Source: an uncultured Dehalococcoidales bacterium (GTDB taxonomy: Bacteria; Chloroflexota; Dehalococcoidia; UBA1151; UBA1328). From it: 64,000 nt of DNA. The notes under the pieces were generated by a model. It was not told where the DNA came from, did not search any database, and saw nothing but the letters and a program-made list of their open reading frames with translations. Every line of letters starts with the position of its first letter. Within the stretch, counting starts at the first letter, position 1. Position numbers and translations under genes: made by a program. Positions 27,670 to 36,526 of the stretch are shown here, piece after piece. The DNA is taken from contig CAJQSP010000014.1 of the NCBI GenBank assembly GCA_905614375.1, positions 49,984-113,983 on the forward strand. The letters are read 5' to 3'.

Positions 27670-28515
27670 GTGGCTGAACACGCACAAGTAAATGTAGGAC
27701 TGATCGGATGCGGATCGATGGGATCCGAACTAGCCAGAGCAGTCCAAAGAGGCGAAGCAGGGTCGGCACGGATCATTGGTCTGTTCGACGAATATCAGCC
27801 CGGACGTGAAGCGCTTGCCAGAGAACTCAGGTCCGAAAACACTCCCGAACCCGCACGAGTCGAAACGGTTACTGAGCTCGTAAACCTGCCTGATATCGAT
27901 CTCATCATCGAATGTGCGTCGCAAGCTGCTGTCATTGCTCACGCTGAAACGGTGCTCAGTTCCGGTACATCGATGCTCATAATGAGCTCTGGAGCGATGA
28001 TTTTGCCCGACTTCATGAGAACTGTTTCGACTGCTGCTAAAAAGTCGGGTGCATCTATATACATTCCCTCGGGTGCAGTTGGGGGAATCGACGCACTTCG
28101 AGCTTCGAAGGCATTGCTCGAAGAAGTTATGATCGTTTCGACAAAGAAACCGATATCACTGAGCGGAGCACCCGGTTTCGCCGATTGGGAAGACAAAGTA
28201 ATTAACGAGCCAACCGTTATTTTCGAGGGATCAGCGGCTGACGCAGTTGGGTTGTTCCCTGCAAACGTTAACGTGGCGGCAACTATCAGCATGGCGGGCA
28301 TCGGACCTGATGCAACGAAAGTCCGAGTGGTTGCCGATCCTGACTCACCGGGCAATGTCCACGAGATCAATGCGATCAGCAAGGCGGGAAAGTTCTCGTT
28401 CCGCTTCGAAAACATGCCGCATGAGACGAATCCTAAGACCAGCTTCTTGGCGGTGCTGGCAGCGATCGAAACATTGCGTTCGATCTGCGAACCAGGCCTA
28501 CGCATCGGGACTTAG
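27670..28515 (+). CDS. nadX: L-aspartate dehydrogenase
   Basis: The enzyme oxidises aspartate to iminoaspartate with NAD(P)+, replacing the flavoenzyme NadB in the first step of NAD synthesis. The 281-aa protein has the Rossmann motif GLIGCGSMGSELA (about 10-22), the conserved IIECASQAAV (about 78), and IYIPSGAVGG in the catalytic domain. It starts at GTG 27670 with AGGAG 6 nt upstream. It diverges from miaB-nadA-nadC across about 225 nt, and the setting supports NadX over other dehydrogenases. Confidence 0.92.
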   Translation: MAEHAQVNVGLIGCGSMGSELARAVQRGEAGSARIIGLFDEYQPGREALARELRSENTPEPARVETVTELVNLPDIDLIIECASQAAVIAHAETVLSSGTSMLIMSSGAMILPDFMRTVSTAAKKSGASIYIPSGAVGGIDALRASKALLEEVMIVSTKKPISLSGAPGFADWEDKVINEPTVIFEGSAADAVGLFPANVNVAATISMAGIGPDATKVRVVADPDSPGNVHEINAISKAGKFSFRFENMPHETNPKTSFLAVLAAIETLRSICEPGLRIGT

Positions 28516-28616
28516 ACGCGGGTTTTCAGCAATAACTACTGGATTGGCATGGTGGCTTGACCCGTGCGCAACCTACCCGCCGTATACGGCGCTGGCACAT
28601 CTTCAATAAGTAAAAG

Positions 28617-28707
28617 TGGCGGAGGGTGCGGGATTCGAACCCGCGAGGAGGTTTACCCCCCAACCCGCTTAGCAGGCGGGCGCACTAGGCCACTATGCGA
28701 ACCCTCC
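28617..28707 (-). tRNA. tRNA-Ser (anticodon GCU)
   Basis: The cloverleaf is clear on the minus strand: acceptor GGAGGGT/ACCCTCC, anticodon stem CCCGC/GCGGG with loop CTGCTAA (anticodon GCU), a long variable arm typical of class II tRNAs, and T-arm GCGGG-TTCGAAT-CCCGC. The discriminator is G and the 3' CCA is encoded. It reads AGC/AGU serine codons. It is not tRNA(Sec), whose anticodon would be UCA and whose acceptor stem is longer. Confidence 0.96.
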
Positions 28708-28831
28708 GCGAAAGATATGCAGGTGCTAACCAATTCAATATAGCTTCACACTCCTGGATCGGCAAAGGAGTTCTGCATGAATCTTTTGATATATCGAACC
28801 AAATTCACAAACGCTTCGAAAAGCCGTTTCC

Positions 28832-29617
28832 TTATTTGATCAGCCGGCGCCTCAACAGAAAAATCGCAACAGGCCAAATAACTGCCGTCAGCGCAATCAT
28901 GTACAGACCCGCCCAGAGGTGGGTGATGTCGAGACTTCCAAGTGCGAAACCTCGTGCGATGTGCACCGCGGAGGTAAGCGGCATGAACCATGCGACCGGC
29001 TCTACCCAGTCGGGAAGTATCGATATTGGGAAGAATGACCCTGAGAAGAAGAACATTGGCGATGCGACCAACGTAAACACAAGCGTTAAGAATGTTGTAT
29101 GAGGAGCCACCGCAGAGAACAGGAACCCGAGTGCACCAAAAGTAATTCCAACCATTATGGCCGGAATAATAATTCCAATCGCTTCCCACTGATTCAACCA
29201 ACCGAACAACGCTGCGACTGTCGCCGTTCCGACCACCGTCATGATCGATCTAGTGACAGCCCACAGAATATCGCCCATTGTGATTTCGGTGATAGTTATC
29301 GGCGTTGTCAACGCAGTTTCATATACGTCGTTATCAATGCGGTTGTACGCGTTCCACGACGTCTCAAACAGAGCGTGGAACATCGCGTTTCCCATAATTA
29401 ACCCCGGAGTTACGAACTCAGCATAAGAAGGAGCACCATCGATCTCGTCGATAAGTTTGCCGACTCCGAACCCGACGGCCACAAGAATGATAACTGGTTC
29501 GATCAGAACCCATGTGATCACGAATTTCCAATATCGAACGAACGATACCGCGTGTCGGAACCACAGTCCGGTGATGCTTCTACGGCGGATGCCAGGGGTT
29601 GGAATTGCGAGGTTCAC
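28832..29617 (-). CDS. ABC-2 type transporter permease
   Basis: The 261-aa protein has six hydrophobic segments and the ABC-2 signature region LVASPMFFFSGSFFPISILP near residue 182, as in NodJ/DrrB-type exporters. The stop-proximal end is Arg-rich. It overlaps the upstream ATPase gene by one base (29617), so the two form an exporter. Relatives move antibiotics, polysaccharides or lipids; nothing here fixes the substrate. Confidence 0.88.
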   Translation of the reverse strand: MNLAIPTPGIRRRSITGLWFRHAVSFVRYWKFVITWVLIEPVIILVAVGFGVGKLIDEIDGAPSYAEFVTPGLIMGNAMFHALFETSWNAYNRIDNDVYETALTTPITITEITMGDILWAVTRSIMTVVGTATVAALFGWLNQWEAIGIIIPAIMVGITFGALGFLFSAVAPHTTFLTLVFTLVASPMFFFSGSFFPISILPDWVEPVAWFMPLTSAVHIARGFALGSLDITHLWAGLYMIALTAVIWPVAIFLLRRRLIK

Positions 29618-30585
29618 TATCCGTCTCTCAGTTCTCGTCCTGTTATCGCGAGGAACACATCTTCTAAATTGCCAGCACGATACGAAGTTCGTACGCCTTC
29701 AACATCTTTGAGTCCAGATAGGTCAGGGCGATCTCCATTTGCGCCCGTCACGCTGACCAAGGCTCCGACTTCTCGGAACGTAATATTCTGTTCCGTCAGA
29801 TATCCCCGAACCGTACGTATAGAAACTGGGGATACTCGTAACTGCGCAACTTCTTTCGGTGCGTGTCGTTCGATCATTTGATCAGGCGTGCCCTCATCGA
29901 GGATCTTGCCGTGGTCCATGATCGAGAGTCGATCACACAGAATCGTGGCTTCTTCCATGTAATGAGTCGATAGAAGCACAGTCACACCAGCGTCCTTGAG
30001 AACGGCCAGCTCTTCCCAAACCCGGTTTCGACTCTGTGGATCGAGTCCGGTCGATGGTTCGTCCATTACGATCACGCTCGGACTCGTCATCATCGACCGT
30101 GCAATCGCCAAACGACGTTTCATACCGCCAGAAAGTTCGTAAACGTTCGCCTTTGAGCGATCTCTCAGTCCGAAGAACTCAAGCACCTCATGCGCTCGAC
30201 TCTTCGAAGCTTTTCGTGAAAGCCCCGCTAAGAACCCGTGAAGAAAAAGGTTTTGAAATACGGTTAGACCGCCATCGAGTCCATCGTGCTGGGTCACGAC
30301 ACCCATAATTTCACGAACGGCACGATTGTCCTTCACGACGTCGATTCCCGAAACGGTGATCGCCCCGGAGTTTGCCGGCGACAGCCCGCTGAGCATCCGC
30401 ATGGTGGTAGTTTTACCCGCGCCGTTCGGGCCAAGCAGACCATAGGTTTCACCGGGTTCTACAGCGAACGAAATGCCATCAACCGCTGGAGTATCGCCAT
30501 AGATCTTACGAATCTTCTTGGCCCTAATCACCGATCCGTCAGGATTTAGCGTGGCGCTCCTATTTTGTTGCGGTTCGTTGGTCAA
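29617..30585 (-). CDS. ABC transporter ATP-binding protein (DrrA/NodI-like)
   Basis: The 322-aa protein has Walker A GPNGAGKTT (about 53), signature LSGGMKRRLAIARSM (about 153), Walker B VIVMDEPSTGLDP (about 173) and switch His STHYMEEA (about 209). A C-terminal domain of about 80 residues follows, as in drug-type exporters. It pairs with the permease gene that overlaps its stop. The upstream moaD-moaE gene is 65 nt away on the same strand. Confidence 0.92.
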   Translation of the reverse strand: MTNEPQQNRSATLNPDGSVIRAKKIRKIYGDTPAVDGISFAVEPGETYGLLGPNGAGKTTTMRMLSGLSPANSGAITVSGIDVVKDNRAVREIMGVVTQHDGLDGGLTVFQNLFLHGFLAGLSRKASKSRAHEVLEFFGLRDRSKANVYELSGGMKRRLAIARSMMTSPSVIVMDEPSTGLDPQSRNRVWEELAVLKDAGVTVLLSTHYMEEATILCDRLSIMDHGKILDEGTPDQMIERHAPKEVAQLRVSPVSIRTVRGYLTEQNITFREVGALVSVTGANGDRPDLSGLKDVEGVRTSYRAGNLEDVFLAITGRELRDG

Positions 30586-30650
30586 ATTACTTCTTCAAGC
30601 ACAAGTCGTTGCAGTGCATTCGAGTTCGTACGATTCATTGATAAAGCGGT

Positions 30651-31403
30651 TTAGTCACCTGACTCCACAGGTTTTCCAGAGCCCGGAGTATCACCGATCC
30701 ACACTTCTCCTCCCACAAACAGTTCTTTTTTCCATACTGGAACGATCTCTTTTAATCGGTCGACGAAGTACAAAGTCGATTCGAAAGCTGGTCTCCGGTG
30801 AGCCGATCCAACTACGACAACCATGCTCGTTTCGCCAATATCGACTCTGCCGGTACGGTGGGCGATAGCGATTTTCCCTAGTTCCCACTTTGTACGCATT
30901 TCCGCAATGATCTCGGCGATCTTGTTTTCGGCCATCGGCTGGTACGCCTCGTAGTCCAGATACTCGACGTTCCGACCCTCGTTATGGTCACGCGTCACCC
31001 CCAAGAAAGTCACAACAGCGCCGTCGATGCCAGTTGTAACGAACTCCGTTAGAGGCTTTTCGTCTAGCTGGTTGGGAGTGATGAAAACCCAGTCTAAATC
31101 TGTCTTAATATCACCCGAGCCACCACTTACGGGTGGAATAAGGGCGATTTCGTCTCCGGCTTTCACGACCTGATCGCCTTTTACGTACTCGCTGTTGAGA
31201 GCCATCATCACGCTAGTTCCCGGCTGAGGATCGTTCGGTGCTGTTTTTCGGGCAGCTACCACCGCTTCATCGACAGTCATGCCTTCAAAGGCTTGAATAA
31301 CGACGCTCCGAGTTCCGGCTCGCTCACGCAGAACGGCGAAGAACAAGACTGATATTTGTTGTTCAGAATTAGTCAAAGAAGATCGTTTGGGAGCCGTTGT
31401 CAT
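30651..31403 (-). CDS. MoaD-MoaE fusion, molybdopterin synthase
   Basis: Molybdopterin synthase normally consists of MoaD, a small sulfur carrier ending in Gly-Gly, and catalytic MoaE. Here one 250-aa chain has a MoaD domain (about 17-95) ending PPVSGG, followed directly by a MoaE domain (about 105-250) with GAVVTFLGVTRDHNEG, AIAHRTGRVDIGE and a C-terminal WKKELFVGGEVWIG. The Gly-Gly that must carry the thiocarboxylate is internal (about residues 94-95). M. tuberculosis MoaX is a similar fusion that is cleaved after the Gly-Gly; cleavage here is inferred. Confidence 0.92.
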   Translation of the reverse strand: MTTAPKRSSLTNSEQQISVLFFAVLRERAGTRSVVIQAFEGMTVDEAVVAARKTAPNDPQPGTSVMMALNSEYVKGDQVVKAGDEIALIPPVSGGSGDIKTDLDWVFITPNQLDEKPLTEFVTTGIDGAVVTFLGVTRDHNEGRNVEYLDYEAYQPMAENKIAEIIAEMRTKWELGKIAIAHRTGRVDIGETSMVVVVGSAHRRPAFESTLYFVDRLKEIVPVWKKELFVGGEVWIGDTPGSGKPVESGD

Positions 31404-31562
31404 TGATCGAGATAGATGTACATCAGGTTACTGCTGAACCTCCCCTATTGGGTATCAGACGGGTCATCAAAAGTAGGTAGGTTTCGATGTTACTCAACTA
31501 TGTGGGGTAGCATTTTGAGTATCTATTTCAAATAGGTAAGAAGGCTTCCTAAAGGAACAATA

Positions 31563-31855
31563 ATGAGCAAGTCTGTTAGTCCATCGGTCAAAATTTCACA
31601 CGTTCCCGAACGTGGTGCGCACGGTAAATCATCAATCTATTCGGCAGTGGATGTTGGCTACCTGTGCCACTTAGCGTACGAATCCGATAACGGACCTAGT
31701 ATTCTGCCGACGCTTTGACCCTTTACCGTATATCGGTAGGCGCATTTCCAATAGTCAGCGGTATCCGCAATCCAGTTCCAGCGCCCGATTTCACGACCGG
31801 TACCGACTTGCCGTCAGATCTCGGAACGTTGCATCAGATACCCGAAGATGCATAG
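31563..31855 (+). pseudogene. Remnant of a PPOX-class flavin-binding protein
   Basis: ATG 31563, with an AAAGGAA ribosome-binding site, opens a 50-codon frame that reads like the N-terminus of pyridoxamine-phosphate-oxidase-like proteins (VPERGAHGKSSIYS, then YLCHLAYESDNGPSILPTL). It stops at 31713-31715. After a short gap a different frame (31739-31855) resembles the family's C-terminal tail (NPVPAPDFTTGTDLPSDL). About 100 central residues are missing. The pieces, order and spacing suggest a gene reduced by internal deletion. The match is from family memory, not a search. Confidence 0.5.
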
Positions 31856-31928
31856 CCGTCTCGTCGATAAACGATCATTATTAGTAGTTGAAAGCCAAAA
31901 GTAGTTCAAATTCCGGCTTCAAGCCCCT

Positions 31929-31957
31929 TTGACCTGCAACGTAATGGGCAATACAAT
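31929..31957 (+). promoter_or_regulatory. Sigma-70-type promoter upstream of rpsP
   Basis: TTGACC (31929-31934) and TACAAT (31952-31957) are exactly 17 nt apart, near-consensus. The predicted leader to the rpsP start is about 90 nt. A small hairpin (GCCGT/ACGGC) lies directly before the ribosome-binding site and might affect translation, which is speculative. Confidence 0.7.
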
Positions 31958-32053
31958 TTTAGGTCGATTATGTTTGAACTCTCGCAATGGGTTGGAGTCT
32001 CACAAATATCTTTTCCGCCGTCTCCTTAATTACGGCACGGAGTGAGTTCACGA

Positions 32054-32317
32054 ATGGTTCGAATACGTCTTAAACGCGTTGGTGCTAAGAAGCACCCGTT
32101 CTACCGAGTAGTTGTCGCTGATCAGCGTGCAGCTCGCGATGGTGCTTTCATCGAACAGATCGGTACATACGATCCGTTCCCAAACCCACCTGAGATCAAG
32201 CTCAACGAAGAGAAGGTCAACGAGTGGATTGGTAAGGGTGCACAGCCATCCGAATCAGTTACCTCGCTTCTGCGAACCGCAGGTATCCTACCTAAGGCAG
32301 TAACTCCTAATGCCTGA
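32054..32317 (+). CDS. rpsP: Small ribosomal subunit protein bS16
   Basis: The 87-aa protein begins [20 protein letters not shown], the bS16 signature, and continues [22 protein letters not shown] 32054 is preferred over a GTG 12 nt upstream because it gives the family N-terminus and leaves room for the GGAG-type site. It overlaps khpA by 8 nt. rpsP-khpA-rimM is a conserved ribosome-assembly operon order. Confidence 0.95.
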   Translation: MVRIRLKRVGAKKHPFYRVVVADQRAARDGAFIEQIGTYDPFPNPPEIKLNEEKVNEWIGKGAQPSESVTSLLRTAGILPKAVTPNA

Positions 32318-32606
32318 GCGTGACGACGACGTCCAAGCTCAACAGTCCGACGGCGACAACTTGTCGCCGATCGACTCGATGCGAGAGATGATCGAGTACA
32401 TCGCACGTGCGCTTGCCTCGAATCCGGATGCAGTATCCGTAACCGAAGAGGTCGATGGCGAACGCACCTTACTTCACCTGTCAGTAGACGATCAGGACAA
32501 GGGCAAAGTAATCGGTCGTGACGGTCGAGTTGCCCAGTCGATGCGCTCGCTCTTGCGAGTTGCAGCGGTAAAAGCCGACACCCGTGTCAGCCTCGAAATC
32601 GACTAG
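32310..32606 (+). CDS. khpA: KH-domain RNA-binding protein KhpA
   Basis: The 98-aa protein has one KH domain with the GxxG loop [16 protein letters not shown] (about 67-82). An acidic 20-residue N-terminal extension precedes the domain. KhpA proteins bind RNA with KhpB and affect cell division and sRNA function in Firmicutes. The overlap with rpsP and closeness to rimM are the normal context. Confidence 0.92.
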   Translation: MPERDDDVQAQQSDGDNLSPIDSMREMIEYIARALASNPDAVSVTEEVDGERTLLHLSVDDQDKGKVIGRDGRVAQSMRSLLRVAAVKADTRVSLEID

Positions 32607-32631
32607 CACGTGTACACCCTCTAAACCTCCC

Positions 32632-33186
32632 ATGACCGATTCAACCAGTCAACCCGACACACCGGGCGAAGAGCTGAACGAATTAGTTGTAGTTGGTCGA
32701 GTCCGCCGCCCCACCGGCATCAAGGGGGCACTTCTTGTTGAGATCTACTCAGGCATTCCCGATCGGTTCGTTGTTGGCGACACTGTCATTGCTGACGGCA
32801 AAGAATATGTGATAGCGGAAACCGGTAAATCTGGCAATTCAGCGAAGCTTCGTTTTGAGACGATCAACTCGATAGAAAAGGCCAGTTTCTTTCGAGATCT
32901 CGAACTCTCAGTTCCAGCTGAAGACCTTCCAGAGAACCCTCCCGGCGTCTACTACCACTACGAGATTCTCGGTTCCGACGTAATGACCGTCGGCGGTCAG
33001 CATTTAGGAACCTTGACTGAAATCCTCGAAACGGGCAGTAACGACGTTTTGATCATAACTGGCAAGCCAACCCTGCAGAAAAAGAAGGGTGATGAAATTC
33101 TCGTTCCTGTTCTTGAAGGTGTAATCGTTGATGTCGACAAAAATGCAGGAACGATGAAGATAGATCCGCCCGACGGCATTCTCTAA
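32632..33186 (+). CDS. rimM: Ribosome maturation factor RimM
   Basis: RimM helps assemble the 30S head around uS19. The 184-aa protein has GRVRRPTGIKGALLVEIYS (about 24-42) in the N-terminal domain and a C-terminal PRC-barrel ending VPVLEGVIVDVDKNAG. ATG 32632 was chosen because it lies after the khpA stop; a GTG 48 nt earlier would overlap khpA and has no family support. trmD, often next to rimM, is absent. Confidence 0.92.
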   Translation: MTDSTSQPDTPGEELNELVVVGRVRRPTGIKGALLVEIYSGIPDRFVVGDTVIADGKEYVIAETGKSGNSAKLRFETINSIEKASFFRDLELSVPAEDLPENPPGVYYHYEILGSDVMTVGGQHLGTLTEILETGSNDVLIITGKPTLQKKKGDEILVPVLEGVIVDVDKNAGTMKIDPPDGIL

Positions 33187-33279
33187 CACCATTTTCTTCG
33201 ATAAACTGTGTGCTCAATTCGTTTGGTTCAATCGGAACCAGTACCAATCGTCACGTAGAGTCCAATAGGAAATATCTGA

Positions 33280-34041
33280 ATGTCAGGTCACTCTAAATGG
33301 AGCACGATCAAGCATAAAAAAGGTGCCGCCGACGCTAAGCGCGGCCAACTTTTCACAAAGCTTGCTCGAGAAATCATGGTCGCAGCTCGCGCCGGTGACC
33401 CCAATCCTGAGATGAACTTTCGGCTTCGACTTGCAGTAGATAACGCAAAGTCGCTGAACATGCCAAAAGACAACATCGACCGAGCGATCGCCCGCGGATC
33501 CGGTGTCGGTGATGACACGGTCATACTCGAAGAAATAAGCTACGAAGCGTACGGACCCGGTGGCGCTGGCATTATCGTACAGACACTAACCGACAACAAG
33601 AACCGCACCGCTGCCGAAGTTCGAGCCAAAATCACCAGAGCCGGTGGAAATCTGGCCGGAGCTGGCGCTGTTTCATGGAATTTCGAAAACAAGGGACTCA
33701 TCACTGTCGAAGTAACCGACGGTGACCCTGACGACATAGCTCTGGAAATTGTTGATGCCGGAGCGGAAGATGTTGAAGTCGATGGCAATCTGGTTCAGGT
33801 AACCGCGCCATACGAAGAGTTCGCACAGGTGAAGACCAGTGTTGAATCGCTCGCTGGGATCACAGTCGAAAGCGGCGATGTTGCCCTCGTTCCGACCTCA
33901 TTGGTTCCACTCGATGACAAGGGCGCAATTCAGACGCTAAGACTTTTGGATTCGCTTGAAGAACTCGATGATGTATCTAAGGTTTACTCGAACGGCGACT
34001 TCTCCGACGAAGTTCTAGAGAAGTACGCAGAAGCTGAGTAA
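33280..34041 (+). CDS. YebC/TACO1-family transcription and translation regulator
   Basis: The 253-aa protein starts MSGHSKWSTIKHKKGAADAK, the unmistakable YebC N-terminus, and keeps the three-domain layout through the C-terminal YSNGDF segment. Members regulate transcription in some bacteria and help ribosomes pass polyproline stretches in others. AGGA lies upstream of the ATG. It may be part of the rpsP transcript (93-nt gap) and is followed by a strong terminator. Confidence 0.95.
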   Translation: MSGHSKWSTIKHKKGAADAKRGQLFTKLAREIMVAARAGDPNPEMNFRLRLAVDNAKSLNMPKDNIDRAIARGSGVGDDTVILEEISYEAYGPGGAGIIVQTLTDNKNRTAAEVRAKITRAGGNLAGAGAVSWNFENKGLITVEVTDGDPDDIALEIVDAGAEDVEVDGNLVQVTAPYEEFAQVKTSVESLAGITVESGDVALVPTSLVPLDDKGAIQTLRLLDSLEELDDVSKVYSNGDFSDEVLEKYAEAE

Positions 34042-34104
34042 CGAGGTGGAGAACGAATAGATTCGACCCTTTTATCCCAGCTATTTTGTTCCGTTAGAAA
34101 TCAT

Positions 34105-34144
34105 GCGGCAGTACACTTTCTATTTGTACTGTCGCTTTTTTTTT
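34105..34144 (+). terminator. Rho-independent terminator after yebC
   Basis: GCGGCAGTACA pairs with TGTACTGTCGC (one G-U pair) around a 9-nt loop, followed by nine T residues. It is the strongest terminator in the window and ends the yebC or rpsP-to-yebC transcript. Confidence 0.92.
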
Positions 34145-34169
34145 GAGATAGATCGGACGCTAGAACCAG

Positions 34170-34370
34170 ATGTGTAGAATGACCGCCGGTCCACTGCTCG
34201 CGATAATGGGCGTGGCCGGAACTGTAGCAGGGGTCGGATTGGCCGTTGTTCGCGAACGAATCGATCGAAGGTCAGATGCCCGCGCTTCCAAACAAGCAGA
34301 GGAAGAGCAAGAGGCCAACAACTCCGAATCACCTCGCTCGACCGATTCTGCTGACTCAAATAAGTCCTAG
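34170..34370 (+). CDS. Small single-pass membrane protein, unknown
   Basis: The possible product is 66 aa: one hydrophobic helix (about 5-26, [20 protein letters not shown]) then an Arg-rich stretch and an acidic/Ser tail. That pattern of helix plus charged tail is plausible for a real small membrane protein. It lies just after a strong terminator, has no clear ribosome-binding site, and overlaps the 3' end of the opposite-strand DUF255 gene by 15 nt. No family was recognised. Confidence 0.45.
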   Translation: MCRMTAGPLLAIMGVAGTVAGVGLAVVRERIDRRSDARASKQAEEEQEANNSESPRSTDSADSNKS

Positions 34371-36422
34371 CTGTTCACGCATCTCCGCTGGACTTGTAAC
34401 CGGTAGTTTGCAGGCGTAGTTTTCGCACACGTATGCTGTTGCCTTGCCGTTCACCTGACTTCGCCCCTCCAGCAATGGAGAACCACCGAATTCACTAGAT
34501 CCCGCAGCAGCACCCGCCAATACGCGATTCGGTTCAAACGCTTTTCGAAGTTCACGTTTCATTTCTGAAATAACGGAATCCGATTCGTCGCCGATAAGCA
34601 CCACTTCTTGCGAGTTCGTGTGTAGGAAATCGACGGCAGCAAGCCAGGACGTAACTGCTGACGGCGCTTGCTCCATGTGCGGAATCAACGTCTTCATCGA
34701 CGTTTCGGCTTTCTCGGAGTACTCGGTGCTGCCGGTGAATACGCTAAGACGTTGCAATGCAATCGCTGCAATCGCTCCACCCGACGGCACGGCGTTATCC
34801 AGGACATCACGTGGACGAACCAATAACTTCGAGTGTTCGAGTGATGTGTCATAGAACACACCCCAGTCTTTGTCCCAGAAACGTTTGATCATCTGATCGG
34901 CAATGGCCTGTGCCTCGCGCACATACGAGAAGTCGAACGTCGCCTCGTACAGCGTCAGAAGAGCGTCGACCAAATAAGAGTGATCGTCGAGGTATCCAAG
35001 AATCCGTGCGTCGCCCTCCGAGTCGCTAGTCGCCTTCCATGTGTGAAGCAATAGACCATTATCGTCACGCAATTGGTCTAACAGTAGGCGAGCGTTCTTT
35101 TCCGCTGTGCCAATCCACTCATCGTTTTCAAATACAGCACCTGCTTCTGCAAACGCCTTGAGCATCAAGGCGTTCCACGAGACAAGAATTTTGTCGTCGA
35201 TTCCCGGTGCTATTCGTTTCAACCGCTCCTGATAAAGAATTCCGCGAACCCGTTCGATATCGGCGATAACGTCTGCAGGTTTTTGAGCAGTTCGGGATAT
35301 GAAGTCCGGTTGTGACATTGACAGATTCAGGATGTTCGATCCTTCGAAGTTTCCTTCCTCCGATATGCCCCAGTAAGCCTTAGCTAACTCTGCATCAGAA
35401 TAATCGAGTACGGAATCGATCTCGTCCGAGGTCCATACAAAGAATTTACCTTCGACTCCCTCAGAATCGGCGTCAGAGGCTGAGTAGAAACCTCCGGTGG
35501 CGTGAGTCATCTCTTTGGTCACATATTCGAGCGTTTCCTCAATGACCCGCTTGAACAGAGGTTTTTTCGTGGCTTGATACGCGTGGATATACAGCGATAC
35601 GAGTTGGGCGTTGTCGTACAACATTTTCTCGAAATGAGGTACCAGCCAGCGATCATCTACCGAGTAGCGAGCGAAACCACCGCCTATCTGATCGTAGATG
35701 CCACCATGCGCCATTTTTTCCAAAGTCAGAGTCACTATGTCGAGCAATTGAGAGCTATCGGTTCGCTTCCAGTACCGAAGCAATAGTTCGTAGATCATCG
35801 GTTGCGGAAACTTGGGAGCACCTCGCGACCCACCATGCTCCAGATCGGCGTTACCGACCAGTTGCGTAAAACTTCCGAATATCAGCGATTCATCAACTGA
35901 TCCTTCGATTTTCTTCGGCGTTGCTTGCTCCCGAATAGTGTCAACGACCTGTTTTGAGTTGTCGAGTATTTCCTGACGTTTGTTCGCGTAGGCATCCGAG
36001 ATCGCCGCAAGCACACGTGGGAATCCTGCCATGTTGGGTCGATCTTCCGGCGGGAAGTACGTTCCACCAAAAAATGGCTGACCATCTGGGCTAATAAATA
36101 CGGTCAGAGGCCATCCGCCTGATCCGGTCATCGCTTGGACTGCGGTCATGTAGATCGAATCGACGTCGGGTAGCTCTTCTCGGTCTACCTTGATGTTGAT
36201 GAACCCAGCATTCATCACTGCCGCTATCGACTCGTCTTCGAAAGACTCGTGCGCCATCACGTGGCACCAATGACACGACGAGTACCCGATAGAAAGCAAT
36301 ATCGGTTTATCGAGCAATCTTGCCGCAGCCAATGCCTCTTCGCCCCACGGATACCAATCGACCGGATTGTCCTTGTGTTGGAGCAAGTAAGGGCTTGTTT
36401 CGTTGGCCAGTCGATTGGGCAT
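34356..36422 (-). CDS. Thioredoxin-domain protein of the YyaL/DUF255 (spermatogenesis-associated 20) family
   Basis: The 688-aa protein starts [20 protein letters not shown], the usual N-terminus of the family; a GTG 75 nt upstream would add 25 unconserved residues. The thioredoxin-like domain contains [14 protein letters not shown] (about 47) and is followed by an (alpha/alpha)6-like barrel. The biochemical role is unknown, though the CxxC implies redox or metal chemistry. It sits about 100 nt after the selenocysteine-type thioredoxin/NHL gene on the same strand, so two thioredoxin-fold proteins are probably co-expressed. Confidence 0.9.
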   Translation of the reverse strand: MPNRLANETSPYLLQHKDNPVDWYPWGEEALAAARLLDKPILLSIGYSSCHWCHVMAHESFEDESIAAVMNAGFINIKVDREELPDVDSIYMTAVQAMTGSGGWPLTVFISPDGQPFFGGTYFPPEDRPNMAGFPRVLAAISDAYANKRQEILDNSKQVVDTIREQATPKKIEGSVDESLIFGSFTQLVGNADLEHGGSRGAPKFPQPMIYELLLRYWKRTDSSQLLDIVTLTLEKMAHGGIYDQIGGGFARYSVDDRWLVPHFEKMLYDNAQLVSLYIHAYQATKKPLFKRVIEETLEYVTKEMTHATGGFYSASDADSEGVEGKFFVWTSDEIDSVLDYSDAELAKAYWGISEEGNFEGSNILNLSMSQPDFISRTAQKPADVIADIERVRGILYQERLKRIAPGIDDKILVSWNALMLKAFAEAGAVFENDEWIGTAEKNARLLLDQLRDDNGLLLHTWKATSDSEGDARILGYLDDHSYLVDALLTLYEATFDFSYVREAQAIADQMIKRFWDKDWGVFYDTSLEHSKLLVRPRDVLDNAVPSGGAIAAIALQRLSVFTGSTEYSEKAETSMKTLIPHMEQAPSAVTSWLAAVDFLHTNSQEVVLIGDESDSVISEMKRELRKAFEPNRVLAGAAAGSSEFGGSPLLEGRSQVNGKATAYVCENYACKLPVTSPAEMREQLGLI

Positions 36423-36526
36423 GTTCTTATGATTTTCTATGTACTCGTGCCAGGTTGAATTATGTGAATTCGATGCGCTTTGATCTGTTGGTGACACACC
36501 AAACAGAAGGGTGACTCGGCGGGACG

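Noticed and set aside
28578..28591. 14-bp perfect palindrome CGCCGTATACGGCG near the tRNA-Ser 3' end
   Set aside because: Short, with no T run and no link to a gene start; chance is an adequate explanation without further copies.
28617..28707. tRNA with a long variable arm as tRNA(Sec)
   Set aside because: The anticodon is GCU and the acceptor stem is 7 bp, so it is an ordinary tRNA-Ser.
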